From an uncultured Craurococcus sp. (lineage in GTDB: Bacteria; Pseudomonadota; Alphaproteobacteria; Acetobacterales; Acetobacteraceae): DNA of 64,000 nt. The stretch lies in contig CADCTD010000126.1 in the NCBI GenBank assembly GCA_902805545.1, positions 82,179 to 146,178 of the forward strand, read 5' to 3'. The stretch's first letter is position 1, and the number at the start of each line of letters is the position of its first letter. The notes under the pieces are model-generated. The model saw only the letters and a list, made by a program, of their open reading frames with translations, searched no databases and was not told the DNA's origin. The translations under genes were made by a program, and so were the position numbers. Shown in pieces: positions 18,046 through 28,103 of this stretch.

Positions 18046-19645
18046 GCATCCTCGCCTCCGCCATCGACACCCGCGGCGCCGAGTTCCGCGCCAACGCCGA
18101 AGCCATGCGGGCCCTGCTCTCCGAACTCGCCGGGCAGACCGCCCAGGCCGCGCTCGGCGGGCCGGAGGCGGCGCGGCAGCGCCATGCCTCCCGCGGCAAG
18201 CTGCTGCCGCGCGAGCGGGTGGAGCGGCTGCTCGATCCTGGCACGCCCTTCCTCGAGCTCTCGCCACTCGCGGCCAATGGCATGTATGGCGGCGAGGTGC
18301 CGGCCGGCGGCATGATCACCGGCATCGGCCGCGTCGGCGGGCGGGAATGCGTCATCGTCGCCAATGATGCGACGGTGAAGGGCGGCAGCTACTATCCGAT
18401 CACGGTGAAGAAGCATCTGCGCGCACAGGAGATCGCGCTGCAGAACCACCTGCCCTGCCTCTACCTGGTGGATAGCGGCGGCGCCAACCTGCCGAACCAG
18501 GACGAGATCTTCCCCGACCGCGAGCATTTCGGCCGTATCTTCTACAACCAGGCCAACATGTCGGCCCGGGGGATCCCGCAGGTGGCGGTGGTGATGGGCA
18601 GCTGCACCGCGGGCGGCGCCTATGTCCCGGCGATGTGCGACGAGGCGATCATCGTCAAGGAGCAGGGCACCATCTTCCTTGGCGGTCCGCCGCTGGTGAA
18701 GGCAGCAACCGGCGAGATCGTCACGGCGGAGGAGCTGGGCGGGGCGGATGTCCATACCCGCCTCTCCGGCGTCGCCGATCATTTCGCACTGGACGACATG
18801 CATGCGCTGGGCCTCGCCCGGCGCATCGTCGGGCGGCTGAACCGGACGAAATCCGCGGGCCTCGACCTCGCCGTGCCGGTGCCGCCGCGCTATGACCCCG
18901 CGGAGTTGCACGGCATCATTCCGCAGGATGTGCGTCAGCCCTATGACGTGCGGGAGGTGATTGCCCGCATCGTCGATGGATCGGAGCTCGATGAGTTCAA
19001 GGCGCGCTACGGCACCACGCTGGTCTGCGGCTTCGCCCGCATCTGGGGCCATCCGGTCGGCATCCTCGCCAATAACGGCATCCTGTTCTCGGAATCCGCC
19101 CAGAAGGGTGCGCATTTCGTCGAGCTGTGCAGCCAGCGCGGCATCCCGCTGCTCTTCCTGCAGAACATCGCCGGCTTCATGGTCGGGCGGAAGTACGAGA
19201 CGGGCGGCATCGCCAAGGATGGCGCGAAGCTCGTCACCGCCGTCGCCACCACCGCCGTGCCGAAATTCACCGTGCTGATCGGCGGCAGCTTCGGCGCCGG
19301 CAATTACGGCATGTGCGGCCGGGCCTACTCGCCGCGGCTGCTCTTCACCTGGCCGAACAGCCGCATCAGCGTCATGGGCGGCGAGCAGGCAGCGAGCGTG
19401 CTGGCGACACTTCGCCGCGACAACATCGAGGCGAAAGGCGACACGTGGTCCGTGGAGGAGGAGGCCGGGTTCAAGGCACCCATCCGCGCGCAGTACGAAG
19501 CGCAGGGCTCGCCTTATTACGCCACCGCGCGGCTTTGGGACGATGGCATCATCGACCCGGCACTGACGCGCGACGTGCTCGGCCTCGGCCTCTCCGCCGC
19601 CTGCAACGCCCCGGTCGGGGAGACGCGCTTCGGCGTGTTCCGCAT

Positions 19646-19649
<4 letters not shown>
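18042..19649 (+). CDS. mccB: methylcrotonyl-CoA carboxylase, carboxyltransferase (beta) subunit
   Basis: 535 residues with the two halves of an acyl-CoA carboxyltransferase: an N-terminal half with [20 protein letters not shown] and [30 protein letters not shown] segments, and a C-terminal half with [19 protein letters not shown] and [11 protein letters not shown]. Transfers the carboxyl group from biotin to 3-methylcrotonyl-CoA, giving 3-methylglutaconyl-CoA. The ANLPNQDE segment and place between ivd and the biotin subunit favour methylcrotonyl- over propionyl-CoA carboxylase. ATGA overlap with ivd. Confidence 0.93.
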
Positions 19650-21595
<1,946 letters not shown>

Positions 21596-21772
21596 TCTCG
21601 CCAGGAATGGGTTTCCCGGAACCGAGGGAAACGTTCCGGATCAGACTGACAAACGCCAGTGAAACCCGCCCCGCGGTGCCACGGCTAGGCGCGGCCTGGC
21701 ACTCCGGCTGCGCTGGCCGACGCTGGTCCTCTCGACCTGCTCATTGCGGCGCTCGGGACAAATTGTTCGCTG

Positions 21773-22069
21773 ATGGTCGGCCGGTGGCTGGCATCGACCG
21801 GCAACGTCTATCTCCAGGGTGACATCGCCACCCTCGCGCCACGGATCCAGGGCCATGTCGCCGCCATCCTCGTTGCCGACAACCAGCGCGTCGCCGCCGG
21901 CGATGCGCTGATCGAGCTGGACCCGGGCCTCCGGCGCGCACGGTTGGCAGAGGCCGAGACGACGGCGGCATGGCGACGCTGCGCCAGCAGCTTGCCCAAC
22001 AGCGCGCCCAGATCGGCAACGCTTAGGTCCAGGCCGAGCAGGCCCGCGCCGAGCAAACCCGCGCCCTGA
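21773..22069 (+). pseudogene. HlyD/EmrA-type membrane fusion protein remnant
   Basis: About 50 residues read well as the biotinyl-lipoyl-like part of an EmrA/HlyD membrane fusion protein (TGNVYLQGDIATLAPRIQG, HVAAILVADNQRVAAGDALI, ELDP). After that the frame degenerates into alternating fragments and never reaches the C-terminal domain; no convincing start is present. It is directly followed by remains of the partner transporter, so an emrAB-type efflux operon has decayed here. Confidence 0.75.
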
Positions 22070-22103
22070 GCGAGGCCCGCCGCGCCGGAACGGCTACGAC
22101 TCG

Positions 22104-22735
22104 ATGCAGATCGGCGATACGCTCTTCATCATCGGTCTCTGCATGTTCCTCTCGGCGCCGGCATGTTCCTCTCGGCGCCGGGCGGCTGGCGAAGCTCATG
22201 GACCTTCGTCCGCTGCTGGCGGCGGGCATGCTGCTCCTCGCGGCTTCCTGCCTCTGGATTGCGCGGCTCCCCAATCTCAGCGGCTTCTGGGAGATGGCGT
22301 TCCCACTCGGCCTGCGGGGCAAGGCGCGATCTTCATGTTCATGCCTATCAACCAGATCGCCTTCGGCATCCTGCTGGCGGCCGAGATCAAGAATGCCGCG
22401 GCGTTCTCCAACTTGATGCGCAACCTCGGCGGCGCGCTCGGCCTCGCCGCGATCAACAGCATCGTCAACTGGCGCGGCGCGGCACATCGCTAGCACCTGG
22501 CGGAACAGGTGAACTGGGCGCGGCCCAATATACCCGTCCGGCTTGACAGCCTTGCCGCCCGCATCGCCCTGGTGCAGCCGGATGTGCCGGCAGGTCTCGC
22601 TGGGCTCAAGCGCCTCCAGGCGTTGACGCAAAGGGAGGCGCTGGTGCTCGCCTACAACGACGTGCCGATGCTGTTCCTTCTCGCCATCCCTTGCGTCGCC
22701 ATCGTGGCAAAGCCGCGGATTGCGCCAGGGGAGGG
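22104..22735 (+). pseudogene. EmrB/DHA2-type MFS transporter remnant
   Basis: C-terminal parts of a 14-helix DHA2 drug exporter are spread over three frames: IGDTLFIIGLCMFLSAP, then MDLRPLLAAGMLLLAASCLW, then IFMFMPINQIAFGILLAAEI and NLMRNLGGALGLAAINSIVN, and past a stop near 22490, NWARPNIPVRLDSLAARIA and TQREALVLAYNDVPMLFLLA. At least three frameshifts and a stop are needed to join them. One lesion is a 20-bp tandem duplication at 22141. The first half of the gene is missing. Confidence 0.8.
22141..22180. repeat. perfect 20-bp tandem duplication inside the emrB remnant
   Basis: GCATGTTCCTCTCGGCGCCG occurs twice back to back. As 20 is not a multiple of three the duplication shifts the frame; removing one copy restores the reading from IIGLCMFLSAP into the following glycines. 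Typical slipped-strand mutation. Confidence 0.95.
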
Positions 22736-22817
22736 GCATTGCCCGAGGGATGGAGAAGGACCCAGCCTTCCCCGAGCTCCCCACGCCAGGGGCCGAGGAG
22801 CCTTCGGACTCCTCGAG

Positions 22818-23267
22818 TCAACGCATGCGCAGCGGGTTCCGGAGCAGCAATCCGGCGCCGCGCAGGGCGATGCCGAGATGCAGAGCCTCGGGCATTGCAG
22901 CATAGGCCGCGGCAGGTGGGAGGTAGCGCAGCAACAGGCCGAGCGCCCGGCTGCGGCAGCCGCGCTGGGCGAGCGCCATGGCCAGCAGCAGCTCCGCCTC
23001 GCTCGGTGTCGCCCGTGGGCAAAGCGGGCAGGCGATTCCCGACATCCCATTCGCGCTCACCGCCCGCATCAGCGCGTCGAGCGGCCGCAGCGCCGCCATC
23101 GCATCCTCGGCGATGAAGGGCAGCCGCATCGCAGCGAGCGTCGGCGCGCCGGTGCGGGCGGCCAGCGCCCAGCGTCGCATCCCCTCCAGGAGCAGCGCCT
23201 CGGCCGGCGGCAGTTCGGCAGTCTCTGTATCGGCCCAGGGCCAGGCAGGAAGGCCATGTGTCGCCAT
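22818..23267 (-). CDS. hypothetical protein downstream of imuA
   Basis: 149 residues from the ATG at 23267 (an in-frame ATG at 23321 would extend it; GGAGGGAGGG-like purines precede the shorter form). Composition is alanine/leucine rich and helical, with a lone CPLC motif near residue 80 (GIACPLCPRATPSEAELLLAMA). No family recognised. It lies 88 bp downstream of imuA on the same strand, where imuB is normally found, so it may be co-transcribed with imuA and DNA-damage inducible. Function not assigned. Confidence 0.6.
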   Translation of the reverse strand: MATHGLPAWPWADTETAELPPAEALLLEGMRRWALAARTGAPTLAAMRLPFIAEDAMAALRPLDALMRAVSANGMSGIACPLCPRATPSEAELLLAMALAQRGCRSRALGLLLRYLPPAAAYAAMPEALHLGIALRGAGLLLRNPLRMR

Positions 23268-23355
23268 GTCACTCTCTCCGAGGGAGGGAGGGAGGTTAAC
23301 GCAACTGAGAACCAGTCGCAAATAGGAGATTTCCGTTTACCCGATCGTGCCCGTC

Positions 23356-24066
23356 CTATCGCGCCCGTCGCCGCAGCAGCTCGGGCCGCACCTCGGCTTC
23401 ATCCTCCTCGACCTCCAGCCGCTCCGCCGCCGGCCGCCAGACGGCTTCCCATCGCCCCGGCCGTCCAGCCCGGCAGCGCAGCAGCTCCAGCCGCCAGCGT
23501 GGATCGCCGAGCGCGGTGCTGCCGCCGCCGACCCGCCAGCGCGTTGCCGTCCCCGACTCGCCCGCATCGCCGCGCAGCAGCAGGCCGAGCCCGCCACCTG
23601 CCCCCGCGGCTTGCTGCAGCCGCCGCACGGCCATCGGCTCGACGCCATCGAGGCAGAGCACCGCCCCGGCTATGCCAGGGCTGCTCAGCCCTTCCTCCAT
23701 CGCCCAGAGCGCATCCTCCGGCCGCTTGGCCCGGACGAGCAGCAGGTCGATCGGCGACAAGCCGAAGCGGCCGAGCCCGCCTGGGAACCCTTCCGCGGCG
23801 ATCCAGAGCAGGCTCCCGCCGCCCTCCGCAGCCGCCCGTGCCAGCAGCAGCGCGCAGAATTCGGCCGCTGCCTCCAACTCCTCCCCGAGCACCTCGTGCA
23901 GAGCCGCCCGTGGCAACCCGCCGCCCGGCAGCGCCGCATCGATCGCTCGACAGAGCGAGACGCCGCCCACCACGCCGGCGTCTCGCCCGCGCCGCGCCGC
24001 CAGCGCCGCGCGCAGGGCAGGGCGGTCGAGCGCGGGCAGGAGAGCGTCGTCGGGGGGTTGGGTCAT
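23356..24066 (-). CDS. imuA: ImuA-like SOS mutagenesis protein
   Basis: 236 residues resembling ImuA, the RecA-like accessory factor that works with ImuB and DnaE2 in damage-induced mutagenesis. Family features are the early ALPGGGLPRAALHEVLG, LLWIAAEGFPGGLGRFGLSP, LLVRAKRPEDALWAMEEGL and the tail WRLELLRCRAG. The P-loop seen in RecA is degenerate, as usual in ImuA. A LexA box lies immediately upstream. No imuB or dnaE2 follows; the next gene downstream is of unknown function. Confidence 0.8.
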   Translation of the reverse strand: MTQPPDDALLPALDRPALRAALAARRGRDAGVVGGVSLCRAIDAALPGGGLPRAALHEVLGEELEAAAEFCALLLARAAAEGGGSLLWIAAEGFPGGLGRFGLSPIDLLLVRAKRPEDALWAMEEGLSSPGIAGAVLCLDGVEPMAVRRLQQAAGAGGGLGLLLRGDAGESGTATRWRVGGGSTALGDPRWRLELLRCRAGRPGRWEAVWRPAAERLEVEEDEAEVRPELLRRRAR

Positions 24067-24071
24067 GTCGG

Positions 24072-24086
24072 GTTCGTCTTATGTTC
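24072..24086. promoter_or_regulatory. alphaproteobacterial LexA box (GTTC-N7-GTTC)
   Basis: Exact direct repeat GTTC GTCTTAT GTTC, ending 5 bp from the imuA start codon. GTTC-N7-GTTC is the established LexA recognition motif in alphaproteobacteria, so imuA is very likely SOS controlled. The site is so close to the start that bound LexA would also cover the ribosome-binding region of the DNA. Confidence 0.85.
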
Positions 24087-24210
24087 CCGCGCGGAGGCCC
24101 CTCCGGTCAACCTCCATGCACCCGGTTCGGGATCGCAATGTCGCCAGCCCCCCTTGAATCCTGCCCCGGGCCGCGCGCAGATCAGCCGAATGCCAGGAGA
24201 CGGAATTGCC

Positions 24211-25242
24211 ATGAGCCCCACGCCGCCCGCCCGAACCGTGGATGGTCTCGCCGGTGCCATCGGCAACACGCCCCTCATCCGCCTGCGCAGGGCCAGCGCA
24301 GCGACGGGCTGCGAGATCCTCGGCAAGGCGGAGTTCATGCAGCCGGGCGGCAGCGTGAAGGACCGCGCCGGCCTCGGCATCATCGAGGATGCCGAGCAGC
24401 GCGGCCAGCTCATCCCCGGCCAGTCCGGCATCGTCGTCGAGGGCACCGCCGGCAATACCGGCATCGGCCTCACGCTGGTCGCCAATGCGCGCGGCTACCG
24501 CTCCATCATCGTCGTGCCGGAGACACAGGCGAAGGAGAAGCTCGATTTCCTCCGCATGATCGGAGCCGATCTACGCCTCATCCCGCCGAAGCCCTACCGC
24601 GACCCCGGCCATTACGTACACACCTCCCGCCGCATCGCCGAGGAACTGGCGGCGGGGGGCGAGCGCGTCCTTTGGGCCAACCAGTTCGGCAACCTCGCCA
24701 ATGCCGCGGCCCACGAGGCCACGACCGGCCCCGAGATCTGGGACCAGACCGACGGCCGGATCGACGCCTTCACCTGCGCCTGCGGCACCGGCGGGACGCT
24801 CGCCGGCGTCGCCCGCGCCCTCAAGGCGCGGAAGCAGGCGGTCCGCATCATCCTCGCCGACCCGATGGGCAGCGGCCTCTACAGCTGGGTCAAGACCGGG
24901 GAGGTGAAGGCCGAGGGCAACTCGATCACCGAGGGCATCGGCCAGGCCTCCGCTGTCCCCGGCAATCTCGAACAGGGCCGGTCCCTCATCGATGATGCGG
25001 TGCAGGTGACGGACCCGGTCGCGCTGGAACAGGTCTATGACCTGCAACTCCATGAGGGGCTTTCGGTTGGCGGTTCCGCCGGCATCAATGTGGCGGCCGC
25101 CATCGCGGTGGCACGGCAGATGGGGCCGGGTCACACCATCGTCACTATCCTCTGCGATGGCGGGGCGCGGTATCAGAGCAAGATCTTCAACCCGGCCTTC
25201 CTGCGCGATCGCGGCCTGCCGGTGCCCACCTGGCTCGAATAA
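24211..25242 (+). CDS. cysK: cysteine synthase A (O-acetylserine sulfhydrylase)
   Basis: 343 residues, PLP fold type II. Makes cysteine from O-acetylserine and sulfide. IGNTPLIRL opens the fold, the PLP lysine is in GGSVKDRAG, EGTAGNTGIGL is the substrate loop, and CGTGGTLAG binds the PLP phosphate. ATG 24211 has AGGAGA 10 nt upstream; an in-frame ATG at 24190 is an alternative. Followed at 9 bp by cysE, so the two enzymes of cysteine synthesis are co-expressed. Confidence 0.93.
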   Translation: MSPTPPARTVDGLAGAIGNTPLIRLRRASAATGCEILGKAEFMQPGGSVKDRAGLGIIEDAEQRGQLIPGQSGIVVEGTAGNTGIGLTLVANARGYRSIIVVPETQAKEKLDFLRMIGADLRLIPPKPYRDPGHYVHTSRRIAEELAAGGERVLWANQFGNLANAAAHEATTGPEIWDQTDGRIDAFTCACGTGGTLAGVARALKARKQAVRIILADPMGSGLYSWVKTGEVKAEGNSITEGIGQASAVPGNLEQGRSLIDDAVQVTDPVALEQVYDLQLHEGLSVGGSAGINVAAAIAVARQMGPGHTIVTILCDGGARYQSKIFNPAFLRDRGLPVPTWLE

Positions 25243-25251
25243 GGGCGGACC

Positions 25252-25932
25252 ATGGAAATCCTCGAACTCGCCCGCACCATCCGCGCCCGCGACCCGGCCC
25301 GCCCGACCTGGATCGAGGCCGTTACCTGCTATGCCGGGCTGCAGGCGGTGCTGATGCATCGCGCGGCCCACGGCCTCTACCGGCTGGGCTTCCGCGCGCT
25401 CGCCCGCGCCGTCTCCCACACCAACCGCTTCATCACCGGCATCGAGATCCATCCCGGCGCGACGATCGGCCGGCGGCTCTTCATCGACCACGGCATGGGC
25501 GTCGTCATCGGCGAGACGGCCGAGATCGGCGACGATGTGCTGATCTACCATGGCGTGACGCTCGGCGGCCTCTCCGGCCAGCCCGGCAAGCGCCATCCGA
25601 CCATCGGCAATGGCGTGGCGATCGGCGCCGGCGCGCAGGTGCTTGGCCCGATCCGCATCGGCGCCAATGCCCGCATCGGCGCCAATGCCGTGGTGGTGAG
25701 CGAGGTGCCGGCGGGCGAGACGGTGGTCGGAATCCCCGCCCGCCCGCCGCAGGAGCAGCGCATCCTGGCGCCCCGCCGCGCGCCGAGCCCCGGCTATGGA
25801 TTGCTTGACGCGCCCTGCGACCCGGTGGGGGAAGAGCTCGCCGAGCTACGCGCTGAGGTTGCCATGCTCCGCAACGAGATGGCGTTGCTGCGCGGCCAGC
25901 AGCAGCAGGTGAACGTGCCGGCCGCTGAGTAA
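25252..25932 (+). CDS. cysE: serine O-acetyltransferase
   Basis: 226 residues, the short (EpsC-like) form. Acetylates serine with acetyl-CoA to feed CysK. A left-handed beta-helix is visible as hexapeptide repeats ([69 protein letters not shown]) with the catalytic HG..D region in [11 protein letters not shown]. The tail has a short heptad-like stretch ([19 protein letters not shown]) that may help oligomerise. Cotranscribed with cysK. Confidence 0.93.
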   Translation: MEILELARTIRARDPARPTWIEAVTCYAGLQAVLMHRAAHGLYRLGFRALARAVSHTNRFITGIEIHPGATIGRRLFIDHGMGVVIGETAEIGDDVLIYHGVTLGGLSGQPGKRHPTIGNGVAIGAGAQVLGPIRIGANARIGANAVVVSEVPAGETVVGIPARPPQEQRILAPRRAPSPGYGLLDAPCDPVGEELAELRAEVAMLRNEMALLRGQQQQVNVPAAE

Positions 25933-25995
25933 CAGCTGGAAGCGGCGCCGCCACGCCCCTATCTCCCTCTCCGCAACAAGGAGAGGAGAAAGGGC

Positions 25996-26430
25996 ATGGC
26001 CAGCATTCATCGCAGCGCCAGCGCGCATTGGCAGGGCAGCGGCAAGGAGGGCACTGGCAGCCTCACCACCCAGTCCGGCGTGCTGAAGGACAGCCAGTAC
26101 GGCTTCAAGACCCGCTTCGAGAACGGCCCCGGCACCAACCCGGAGGAGCTGATCGCCGCCGCCCATGCCGGCTGCTTCACCATGGCGCTCGCCTTCCAGC
26201 TCTCGGGCGCCGGGCACGAGCCGCAGGCGCTGGATACCTCTGCCAAGGTCTCGCTCGAGCAGGAGGGCGCCGGCTGGAAGATCGCCGCCGTGGCGCTCAC
26301 GCTGAAGGCCAAGGTGCCCGGCCTGTCCCAGGACGAGTTCCAGAAGCTCGCCGATGCCGCCAAGGCCGGCTGCCCGGTTTCCAAGGTGCTGAACGCCAGC
26401 ATCACCCTCGACGCCACGCTCGAATCCTAG
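25996..26430 (+). CDS. OsmC family peroxiredoxin
   Basis: 144 residues. OsmC proteins reduce organic hydroperoxides through a cysteine pair. The first cysteine is in AAAHAGCFTMALAF and the second in AAKAGCPVSKVL, at the usual positions. AAGGAGAGGAG provides an unusually strong ribosome site. Standing alone between cysE and an acyl-CoA ligase gene. Confidence 0.93.
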   Translation: MASIHRSASAHWQGSGKEGTGSLTTQSGVLKDSQYGFKTRFENGPGTNPEELIAAAHAGCFTMALAFQLSGAGHEPQALDTSAKVSLEQEGAGWKIAAVALTLKAKVPGLSQDEFQKLADAAKAGCPVSKVLNASITLDATLES

Positions 26431-26463
26431 GCTACACTCCCCGTCGATGACGGGGAGGCTTCC

Positions 26464-28044
26464 ATGACCGAGACCGGCGCGCGTGCCCGGCGCAACACCA
26501 TCGGCGATGCGCTGGGGCGCGCTGCGGCGCGCTTCCGTGGCCGCCAGGCGCTTCGCTTCGCCGACCGCGCCTGGACCTACGCGGCGCTCGACCGCGCCGC
26601 CTCCAGCATCGGCCGCAGCCTGCTCGCGTCGGGCCTCGCGCCGGGCGACCGGGTCGTCGCCTATGGCCGCAATTCGGATGCCTATCTGCTGCTCTGGCTT
26701 GGCTGCGCCCGGGCCGGCCTGGTGCACGTTCCGATCAACTTCGCGCTGACCGCGAAGGAGGTCGAGTACGTCCTCCGCCAGTCCGGCGCTGCGCTGCTGC
26801 TGCACCAGCCGGCGCTCGCCGCCACGGCCGAGGCCGCCCGCGCCGCCGTGCCGGGCGTGCGCGGCGGCACCATCGATGCGGGGGAGGGCCTGCTCGACAT
26901 CCTCGCCGCCGCGCTCGACCCGCGCTGGGATTCGGACGAGCCGCTCGGTGAGGCGGTGCAGGATGAGGACCTCGTCCAGATCATGTACACCTCCGGCACC
27001 ACCGGCGCGCCGAAGGGCGCGATGATGTCGCATCGCGGCCTGCTCGCCGAATACGCAAGCTGCATCATCGAGCTGGAGATGCAGCGCGACGACCGCTCGC
27101 TCGCCGCCCTGCCGCTCTACCATACGGCGCAGATGCACGCCTTCACCATGCCGCAGCTCCTCGCCGGCATCCCGACCCTGCTGATCGATGCGCCCGTCGC
27201 CGCCATTTGCCTCGAGCTGATCGAGCGCGAGCGCATCACCGCCTTCTTCGCTCCGCCGACGGTCTGGATCACGCTGCTGCAGCACCCGGATTTTGGGACG
27301 CGCGACCTCGCCTGCCTGCGCAAGGTCTATTACGGCGCGAGCATCATGCCCGTGCCCGTGCTGCAGGAGCTCCGTGCCCGCCTGCCCGGTTCGCAGCCCT
27401 TCAACTGCTACGGCCAGACCGAGATCGCCCCGCTGGCGACGGTGCTGCGGCCGGAGGAGCACGAGGCCCGCCCCGGCTCCATCGGCCGCCCCGTCCTCAA
27501 TGTCGAGACCCGCGTCGTCGATGCGGAGATGCGCGACGTCGCCCCCGGCGAGCGCGGCGAGGTCGTCCACCGCTCGCCGCAGCTCCTGCTCGGCTATTGG
27601 AACATGCCGGAGGAGACGGCCCGCGCTTTCGAGGGTGGCTGGTTCCACAGCGGTGACGTGGCGACCATCGATGAGGAGGGCTACCTCGCCATCGTCGACC
27701 GCACCAAGGACCTCATCAACACCGGCGGCGTGCTGGTGGCGAGCCGGGAGGTGGAGGAGGCGCTGTTCACCCACCCCGCCGTCGCCGAGGTCGCCGTCAT
27801 CGCGGTGCCCGACCCGAAATGGATCGAGGCCGTCGCCGCCGTCGTCGTCCCCCGGGCCGATGCGCCGCCCGACATCGAAGCCGTCCTGCTCGCCCATGCG
27901 CGAGGGCTGCTCGCGCCCTACAAGCTGCCGAAGCGCATCATCATCGCCGAGTCGCTGCCGAAGAACACCGCCGGCAAGCTGCTGAAGCGGGAGCTTCGGC
28001 AGATCCATGCCGGCACGGCAAGCGGCGCCCTCGGCGCAGGGTGA
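26464..28044 (+). CDS. AMP-dependent acyl-CoA synthetase/ligase
   Basis: 526 residues with all adenylation motifs: [59 protein letters not shown] and the C-terminal catalytic K505 in KNTAGKLLKREL. Activates a carboxylic acid to its CoA thioester. Resembles FadD3/steroid- or medium-chain-type ligases by length, but the acid cannot be read from sequence. A thiamine-diphosphate enzyme follows 59 bp later on the same strand. Confidence 0.85.
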   Translation: MTETGARARRNTIGDALGRAAARFRGRQALRFADRAWTYAALDRAASSIGRSLLASGLAPGDRVVAYGRNSDAYLLLWLGCARAGLVHVPINFALTAKEVEYVLRQSGAALLLHQPALAATAEAARAAVPGVRGGTIDAGEGLLDILAAALDPRWDSDEPLGEAVQDEDLVQIMYTSGTTGAPKGAMMSHRGLLAEYASCIIELEMQRDDRSLAALPLYHTAQMHAFTMPQLLAGIPTLLIDAPVAAICLELIERERITAFFAPPTVWITLLQHPDFGTRDLACLRKVYYGASIMPVPVLQELRARLPGSQPFNCYGQTEIAPLATVLRPEEHEARPGSIGRPVLNVETRVVDAEMRDVAPGERGEVVHRSPQLLLGYWNMPEETARAFEGGWFHSGDVATIDEEGYLAIVDRTKDLINTGGVLVASREVEEALFTHPAVAEVAVIAVPDPKWIEAVAAVVVPRADAPPDIEAVLLAHARGLLAPYKLPKRIIIAESLPKNTAGKLLKRELRQIHAGTASGALGAG

Positions 28045-28103
28045 CGGGCGCGCGGCGCCTCGCTATGGTCCCACGCCACGGCGAGGGGATGGAGACCAGA
28101 GGC

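Noticed and set aside
22509..24995. An 828-codon open frame on the plus strand spanning imuA and the start of cysK
   Set aside because: Arginine/proline-rich composition, no family resemblance except its first 75 codons (emrB tail), and it runs opposite imuA and out of frame with cysK.
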